Source: Parapedobacter sp. SGR-10 (lineage in GTDB: Bacteria > Bacteroidota > Bacteroidia > Sphingobacteriales > Sphingobacteriaceae). Taken from it: a stretch of DNA of 64,000 bases. Positions 59,194-64,000 of this stretch are shown here, piece after piece. The position numbers and the translations under genes were made by a program. Where the stretch lies: the NCBI RefSeq assembly GCF_011030405.1, contig NZ_JAAJTJ010000018.1, positions 1 to 64,000 on the forward strand, in the 5' to 3' direction. The notes below the pieces were generated by a model that saw only the letters and a program-made list of their open reading frames with translations, did not search any database and was not told the origin of the DNA. Position 1 is the stretch's first letter. Every line of letters begins with the position of its first letter.

Positions 59194-59658
59194 ATGCAGG
59201 TAGAACAAAGAGTAGCGGAGCTGGTGCAGGAAAAAATTGCTGATCGGGAAGATTTGTTCATTGTCCGTATCAAAATGCATAATAACGGTATTTTGGAAAT
59301 ATTGTTGGATGGGGACAAAGGAATTTCGATAGACGACTGTGTCGCCGTAAGCAGACATGTAGGTTTTCATCTTGAAGAGGAGAATGTGATCGATCGTGCC
59401 TATCGTTTGGAAGTATCTTCACCGGGTATAGATTCATCTTTGTTGCTTTTGCGCCAGTATATTAAAAATATAGGTCGCAATGTCCGTCTGAAATTAACAG
59501 ATGGTCACAAAGAGGAAGGGAAGTTATTGTCTGCGACTGATGACCTGCTGGTATTGGAACAAAAAGTAAAAGAAAAGGGGAAGAAGGCAGCATTGAAAAC
59601 TGTGGAATTTCCGATGGATCAAGTACAAGAAACAAAAGTTTTAATTTCATTTAAATAG
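59194..59658 (+). CDS. rimP: Ribosome maturation factor RimP
   Basis: 154 residues from ATG 59194; an upstream in-frame ATG would include the terminator hairpin and is rejected. Needed for assembly of the small ribosomal subunit. The N-terminal domain has LFIVRIKMHNNGILEILLDG and ISIDDCVAVSRHVGFHLEEE, followed by the conserved YRLEVSSPGIDSSLL. The C-terminal SH3-like domain holds GRNVRLKLTDGHKEEGKLLS. The usual SSPG(L/I)(D/E)RPL motif is changed to SSPGIDSSLL. nusA starts 1 bp after its stop. Confidence 0.95.
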   Translation: MQVEQRVAELVQEKIADREDLFIVRIKMHNNGILEILLDGDKGISIDDCVAVSRHVGFHLEEENVIDRAYRLEVSSPGIDSSLLLLRQYIKNIGRNVRLKLTDGHKEEGKLLSATDDLLVLEQKVKEKGKKAALKTVEFPMDQVQETKVLISFK

Positions 59659-59659
59659 A

Positions 59660-60898
59660 ATGAGCAGCAATATTAATTTGATAGACTCTTTTCAGGAGTT
59701 CAAAGAGTTTAAAAATATCGATCGTCCTACGGTTATTACCGTTTTGGAAGAAGTGTTCCGTAGCATGATTCGTAAACGTTTCGGAACAGACGAAAATGTG
59801 GATATCATTGTCAATCCTGACAATGGGGATTTGGAAATCTGGAGAACCCGTGTAGTTATGGAAGACGGTTTTTCGGAAGATGATGATTTGGAAATAGAAT
59901 TGGCAGAGGCACATCAGTATGATCCAGATCTGGAAGTAGGCGATGATTATATCGAACAGATCACGTTGGAAAGTTTTGGACGTCGGGCTATTTTGGCGGC
60001 ACGTCAGACATTGGTTTCCAAAATCCTGGAATTGGAGAAAGACGAGGTTTTTCGTAAATACAAAGACCGCGAGGGCGAATTGGTTATCGGAGAAGTATAT
60101 CAGATATGGAAAAAGGAAATCTTGGTATTGGATGACGATGGTAATGAACTAATTTTGCCAAAGACCGAACAAATTCCGGCGGATTATTTCAAAAAAGGTG
60201 ACAGTATTCGTGCTGTGGTGCATAAGGTAGATATGTTGAATAGTAATCCAAAAATTATTATATCACGCACAGCACCAGAGTTCTTACAACGTTTATTTGA
60301 ACTGGAAGTTCCCGAAATATTTGATGGTTTGATCACCATCAAGAAAATCGTTCGCGAGCCGGGAGAGCGTGCCAAGGTGGCTGTGGAATCTTATGATGAC
60401 CGTATCGACCCGGTAGGTGCGTGTGTGGGTATGAAAGGTTCACGTATACATGGTATCGTGCGTGAATTGCGCAATGAAAATATCGATGTGATCAATTATA
60501 CAACGAATAATTCGTTGTATATCACACGTGCGCTAAGCCCTGCGCGTATTTCTTCGATCAAATTGGATGAGGAAGACAAGACGGCTGCTGTGTATTTAAA
60601 ACCTGATCAGGTTTCTTTGGCTATTGGCCGTGGTGGACATAACATCAAACTAGCCGGCAAGCTGACAGGTTATGAGATTGATGTGTACCGTGAAACCGAT
60701 GAGATCGAGGAGGATGTGGATATCGAAGAATTTGCAGATGAAATCGATGGATGGATCATTGACGAACTGAAACGTGTAGGTCTTGACAGCGCTAAATCCG
60801 TATTGGCTCTTTCGCATGAGGAGTTGGTACGCCGTACCGATCTGGAAGATGATACCATTCAAGAAATTGTACGTATTTTACAATCTGAATTTGAATAG
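59660..60898 (+). CDS. nusA: Transcription termination/antitermination factor NusA
   Basis: 412 residues. It binds RNA polymerase and nascent RNA to control pausing, termination and antitermination. N-terminal polymerase-binding domain (VLEEVFRSMIRKRFGTDENV), S1 domain at about 135-200 (ELVIGEVYQIWKKEILVLDD), then two KH domains at about 230-345 (VGACVGMKGSRIHGIVRELR; SLAIGRGGHNIKLAGKLTGY). A single helix-hairpin-type tail (GLDSAKSVLALSHEELVRRT) ends the protein, and the acidic repeats of the Escherichia coli version are absent. Translationally close-coupled to rimP. Confidence 0.98.
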   Translation: MSSNINLIDSFQEFKEFKNIDRPTVITVLEEVFRSMIRKRFGTDENVDIIVNPDNGDLEIWRTRVVMEDGFSEDDDLEIELAEAHQYDPDLEVGDDYIEQITLESFGRRAILAARQTLVSKILELEKDEVFRKYKDREGELVIGEVYQIWKKEILVLDDDGNELILPKTEQIPADYFKKGDSIRAVVHKVDMLNSNPKIIISRTAPEFLQRLFELEVPEIFDGLITIKKIVREPGERAKVAVESYDDRIDPVGACVGMKGSRIHGIVRELRNENIDVINYTTNNSLYITRALSPARISSIKLDEEDKTAAVYLKPDQVSLAIGRGGHNIKLAGKLTGYEIDVYRETDEIEEDVDIEEFADEIDGWIIDELKRVGLDSAKSVLALSHEELVRRTDLEDDTIQEIVRILQSEFE

Positions 60899-60907
60899 CA
60901 TTTTGAA

Positions 60908-60943
60908 AAGGCCTATAAGGTTTTCGAAAACCTTATAGGCCTT
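60908..60943. repeat. Perfect 36-bp palindrome after nusA
   Basis: The arm AAGGCCTATAAGGTTTTC (60908-60925) is followed directly by its exact complement to 60943, 10 bp after the nusA stop. It can fold as a strong hairpin but has no T-run, so it is a dispersed palindrome that could slow polymerase between nusA and infB. Confidence 0.75.
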
Positions 60944-60975
60944 GCTAGCGCAACAAGGAAGATATTCTTTTTTTA

Positions 60976-61008
60976 ATTGTTAAATGCGTGTAAAAAAACA
61001 TATTTTTG
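60976..61008 (+). promoter_or_regulatory. Candidate infB promoter
   Basis: TTG near 60977-60979, 21 bp, TATTTTTG (61001-61008). It lies 32 bp before the infB ATG and would let infB be transcribed apart from rimP-nusA. Confidence 0.55.
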
Positions 61009-61039
61009 TAGGGACTAGATTTTTAGAAGATAACATTAG

Positions 61040-64000
61040 ATGACAGAAAGTAAAAGCATAAACTTACTTAAAGCAGCAAAAGAACTCAATATCGGTATCG
61101 GTACAGCTGTGGACTTTTTGAGTAAAAAAGGATTTGAAGTAGAATCAAAGCCAAATACCAAATTGTCTTCAGAAATGTATGATGTTCTTTTGCGTGAATT
61201 CCAGGGGGATAAAATTGTTAAAGACGAGGCAAAACAAATCGTCATTGGCAAGATTCGTCGCGATGAGCCCACTCCGGGAAGTGCTGCACCTCAGGAATCT
61301 GTTTCTTCTAAAAATGATGACGTGACAGACAGTGACGAGATATTGATTAAAAACGTAGCTGAGCCTGTTGTGGAAAAGCTACCGGTGGAAGAAAAGGAAG
61401 CTCCAAAAGAGGAAGCAAGCACTTCTTCTACAGGCCATCTGAAAGTAGTCGGTAAGATTGACTTGGATAGTTTTAGTAAAAGCAAATCCAAAAAAACTAC
61501 GGAAGAACAGGTAGAAAAGCAATCTGAACCCGCAGTAGCAAAGGTGGAAGAAGTTCCCGCTAAGGAAGAAAAGGTGAAAGTTGAGCCTGCAGCAACGGTA
61601 GAGGAGGTCAAAACCGAGCCAGCACCTGTGGAAAAAACTGTGGTGGCCGAAGAAAAACCAAAACCAGAAGAAGCAACAGGTACTGTTGAAAAAGAACAAC
61701 CTATCACTACACTCGCTGCTAAAGAGCAACCAGACGAAGTCATTCGTACAAAATACGAAAAGCTGGAAGGCCCCAAGGTGATTGGAAAAATTGAATTACC
61801 GACCTTCAAACCCAAAGATAAACCAGTGGCTTCCTCTTCAAATCCTAATCAGGATAGTAAACGCAAGCGCAAACGGACAAATAAACCGGGAGCACCTGTA
61901 TCCCCGAATGCTCAAACCGGTCAAGGAAATACATCTGGGCAAGGCGGTCATGCGAGAGGACCACAACAAGGCGGTCCACGCACCGATAATAGAGGACCTC
62001 ATAATCGTCCACCACATCAAGGTGGAAAAGGAAGACACGATAATAAAGGGAAGGGTGGGAGACATGAGACTCCGAAAGAAGAACTTTCCGAAAAAGAAAT
62101 TCAAGATCAGATCAAGGCTACATTGGCCCGTCTCAGCGGTGCCGGCAAGTCTGGTAAGTTTGCCCAAAGAGCAAAATTGCGCCGTCAGAAACGTGATGAT
62201 ATAGCGCTTTCGGCAGAGGAAGCAGCGTTGGAACAAGAAATGATGTCCAAAGTATTGCGCGTAACTGAATTTGTGACAGCAAATGAGTTGGCCAATTTAA
62301 TGGATGTGCCTGTCACACAGGTCATCGCTACGTGTATGAGCTTGGGTATGTTTGTGTCCATCAACCAACGTTTGGATGCAGAGACTTTAGCCATTGTTGC
62401 CGAAGAGTTTGGCTATCAGATCGAATTTATTAAGCCAGAAGATGAGGAAATCACCGAGCTTGAAGAGCCTGATGACGAAGATAATCTTGTGCCTCGTGCG
62501 CCTATCGTCACGGTCATGGGACACGTCGACCACGGTAAGACATCCTTGTTGGATTATATCCGTAAGGCAAACGTTACCAAAGGTGAAGCTGGTGGTATCA
62601 CGCAGCACATCGGTGCTTATGCCGTAAACTTGGAAGATGGTCGTAAGATTACATTCTTGGATACCCCTGGTCACGAAGCCTTTACGGCCATGCGTGCCCG
62701 TGGAGCGAAAGTGACAGATATTGTTATTATCGTGATTGCAGCGGATGATGCAGTCATGCCGCAGACAAAAGAGGCTATCAATCACGCCCAAGCTGCAGGT
62801 GCTCCAATTGTATTTGCTTTCACAAAAGTAGATAAGCCAGGTGCGAATGCAGATAAAATTCGTGAACAGCTGTCTACGATGAATATCTTGGTAGAAGATT
62901 GGGGCGGTAAATACCAAGCGCAGGAGATTTCTGCAAAAACAGGTGAGAATGTGGATTTGTTGTTAGAAAAAGTATTGTTAGAGGCCGAATTATTGGAACT
63001 GAAAGCCGATCCGAAAAAACGTGCCGTAGGTTCTGTAATCGAAGCAGCTCTGGATAAAGGTCGTGGTATTGTAACTACGGTCATGGTACAAGGTGGTACA
63101 TTGCGTATAGGTGACCCAATCTTAGCGGGTTCGTATTCGGGTAAGGTGAAAGCCTTGACCAACGAAAGAGGAGAGCGTGTGAAAGAAGCCGGTCCTTCTG
63201 TACCGGTACAGATCTTGGGTATGTCCGGAGCACCTACCGCGGGAGATAAATTGTATGTGATGGAAAGTGAGTCTGAGGCACGTCAAGTAGCTAACAAACG
63301 GCTCCAATTGCAACGCGAGCAAGGTATGCGTGCGACCAAGCACATTACGTTGGATGAAATCGGCCGTCGTTTGGCTATCGGTAATTTCAAAGAACTGAAC
63401 GTAATTGTAAAAGGTGATGTGGATGGTTCTATAGAAGCTTTGTCCGATTCGTTGTTGAAACTGTCGACAGACGAAATCCAGGTCAATATCATTCATAAGT
63501 CCGTAGGAGCAATATCCGAGTCGGATGTATTGTTGGCCTCTGCTTCGGATGCGATCATCATCGGATTTCAGGTCAGACCTACACAGAATGCTAAAAAACT
63601 TGCGGAGAATGAGCAAATCGATGTACGCCTTTACTCCATCATCTACGATGCTATCGAAGAGATCAAATCGGCGATGGAAGGTATGTTGGCACCCAAGTTT
63701 GAAGAGAAAATCGTGGCTGAGGTCGAGATACGGGAGACATTCAAAATTTCGAAAGTCGGTACGATTGCAGGATGTATGGTGTTGGATGGAAAAATCAACC
63801 GCAACAACGATATCCGTGTCATACGGGACGGTGTCGTCATCTATACCGGAAAATTGGCTTCTTTGAAACGCTTCAAGGACGATGTCAAGGAAGTGTCGCA
63901 AGGATATGAATGTGGTCTGAATATAGATCGTTTTAACGATATACAAGTCGGAGATATTGTGGAAGCTTACGAACAAGTAGAAGTAAAACGTAAGCTGTAA
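61040..64000 (+). CDS. infB: Translation initiation factor IF-2
   Basis: 986 residues, complete; the TAA is the last three bases of the window. A short N-terminal IF2_N helix domain (LLKAAKELNIGIGTAVDFLS) is followed by a long low-complexity linker at about 75-350: Glu/Lys/Val-rich, then Gly/Pro/His/Arg-rich (GQGGHARGPQQGG). The second IF2_N domain is at about 410-465, the GTPase domain from about 490 with G1 GHVDHGKTS at 494-502, DTPGH and FTKVDK, then the EF-Tu-like domain II and the C-terminal domains that bind initiator tRNA. It guides fMet-tRNA to the ribosome. Confidence 0.98.
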   Translation: MTESKSINLLKAAKELNIGIGTAVDFLSKKGFEVESKPNTKLSSEMYDVLLREFQGDKIVKDEAKQIVIGKIRRDEPTPGSAAPQESVSSKNDDVTDSDEILIKNVAEPVVEKLPVEEKEAPKEEASTSSTGHLKVVGKIDLDSFSKSKSKKTTEEQVEKQSEPAVAKVEEVPAKEEKVKVEPAATVEEVKTEPAPVEKTVVAEEKPKPEEATGTVEKEQPITTLAAKEQPDEVIRTKYEKLEGPKVIGKIELPTFKPKDKPVASSSNPNQDSKRKRKRTNKPGAPVSPNAQTGQGNTSGQGGHARGPQQGGPRTDNRGPHNRPPHQGGKGRHDNKGKGGRHETPKEELSEKEIQDQIKATLARLSGAGKSGKFAQRAKLRRQKRDDIALSAEEAALEQEMMSKVLRVTEFVTANELANLMDVPVTQVIATCMSLGMFVSINQRLDAETLAIVAEEFGYQIEFIKPEDEEITELEEPDDEDNLVPRAPIVTVMGHVDHGKTSLLDYIRKANVTKGEAGGITQHIGAYAVNLEDGRKITFLDTPGHEAFTAMRARGAKVTDIVIIVIAADDAVMPQTKEAINHAQAAGAPIVFAFTKVDKPGANADKIREQLSTMNILVEDWGGKYQAQEISAKTGENVDLLLEKVLLEAELLELKADPKKRAVGSVIEAALDKGRGIVTTVMVQGGTLRIGDPILAGSYSGKVKALTNERGERVKEAGPSVPVQILGMSGAPTAGDKLYVMESESEARQVANKRLQLQREQGMRATKHITLDEIGRRLAIGNFKELNVIVKGDVDGSIEALSDSLLKLSTDEIQVNIIHKSVGAISESDVLLASASDAIIIGFQVRPTQNAKKLAENEQIDVRLYSIIYDAIEEIKSAMEGMLAPKFEEKIVAEVEIRETFKISKVGTIAGCMVLDGKINRNNDIRVIRDGVVIYTGKLASLKRFKDDVKEVSQGYECGLNIDRFNDIQVGDIVEAYEQVEVKRKL

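Noticed and set aside
1..64000. tRNA, rRNA, tmRNA or riboswitch
   Set aside because: I found no cloverleaf, rRNA sequence or known riboswitch core in the spacers. A covariance-model search would be the decisive test and could not be run.

Overview
This window is a chromosomal stretch of a Bacteroidetes bacterium, most likely a Sphingobacterium/Pedobacter-type member of the Sphingobacteriaceae. The evidence is two SusC-type TonB receptors with STN domains, two ECF sigma/FecR pairs, a fused one-protein sensor-regulator with an AraC output domain, DUF4302 lipoproteins, an S51-type tandem protein, and Bacteroidetes-style promoters (TTTG, about 20 bp, TAnnTTTG). No rRNA, tRNA, CRISPR array, insertion sequence or prophage was found. 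Both window ends are informative: the left end cuts a SusC gene on the minus strand, and the right end coincides with the stop codon of infB.

Layout. 1-4.7 kb (minus): ECF sigma, an AlbA-type ATP-binding regulator, FecR, then a SusC receptor that runs off the left edge. 4.8-10.3 kb: dihydroorotase, an M14-type lipoprotein carboxypeptidase, a 26-residue membrane peptide, a lipocalin-like protein and lysS. 10.5-17.3 kb: a fructan/fructose locus with a sugar-sensing regulator whose kinase domain looks dead, a divergent sugar permease, a fructokinase and an exported GH32 fructosidase. 17.4-37.5 kb: the main accessory region, consisting of an S9-type hydrolase, ECF sigma, FecR, an SsuD-like monooxygenase, an amino-acid permease, SusC, SusD, a zinc metallohydrolase lipoprotein, two DUF4302 lipoproteins, a double cyanophycinase-like protein, an S9 peptidase and an S13 D,D-carboxypeptidase. 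This looks like a peptide-capture locus rather than a glycan locus. Three matching ECF-type promoter candidates (near 17.4, 19.15 and 23.15 kb) sit before the hydrolase-sigma pair, FecR and SusC, and suggest one self-regulated unit.

37.7-64 kb: mostly housekeeping genes, namely engB, a UbiA-family prenyltransferase, topA, cmk, an OmpA lipoprotein, two small lipoprotein genes, a CBS protein, an aspartate aminotransferase, transporters, dgkA, rpoN, a class A penicillin-binding protein, a giant gluzincin/beta-propeller/Omp85-like outer-membrane protein, a GIY-YIG-like gene divergent from an XRE-S24 repressor, and rimP-nusA-infB.

The intergenic spaces are rich in palindromic elements of several families (REP-like, GTCATTC-type, a TTTAAAATAAAGTGA-flanked type and an AACCACATAG-type), some nested inside one another. 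They separate operon genes, and one supplies the end of a coding sequence.
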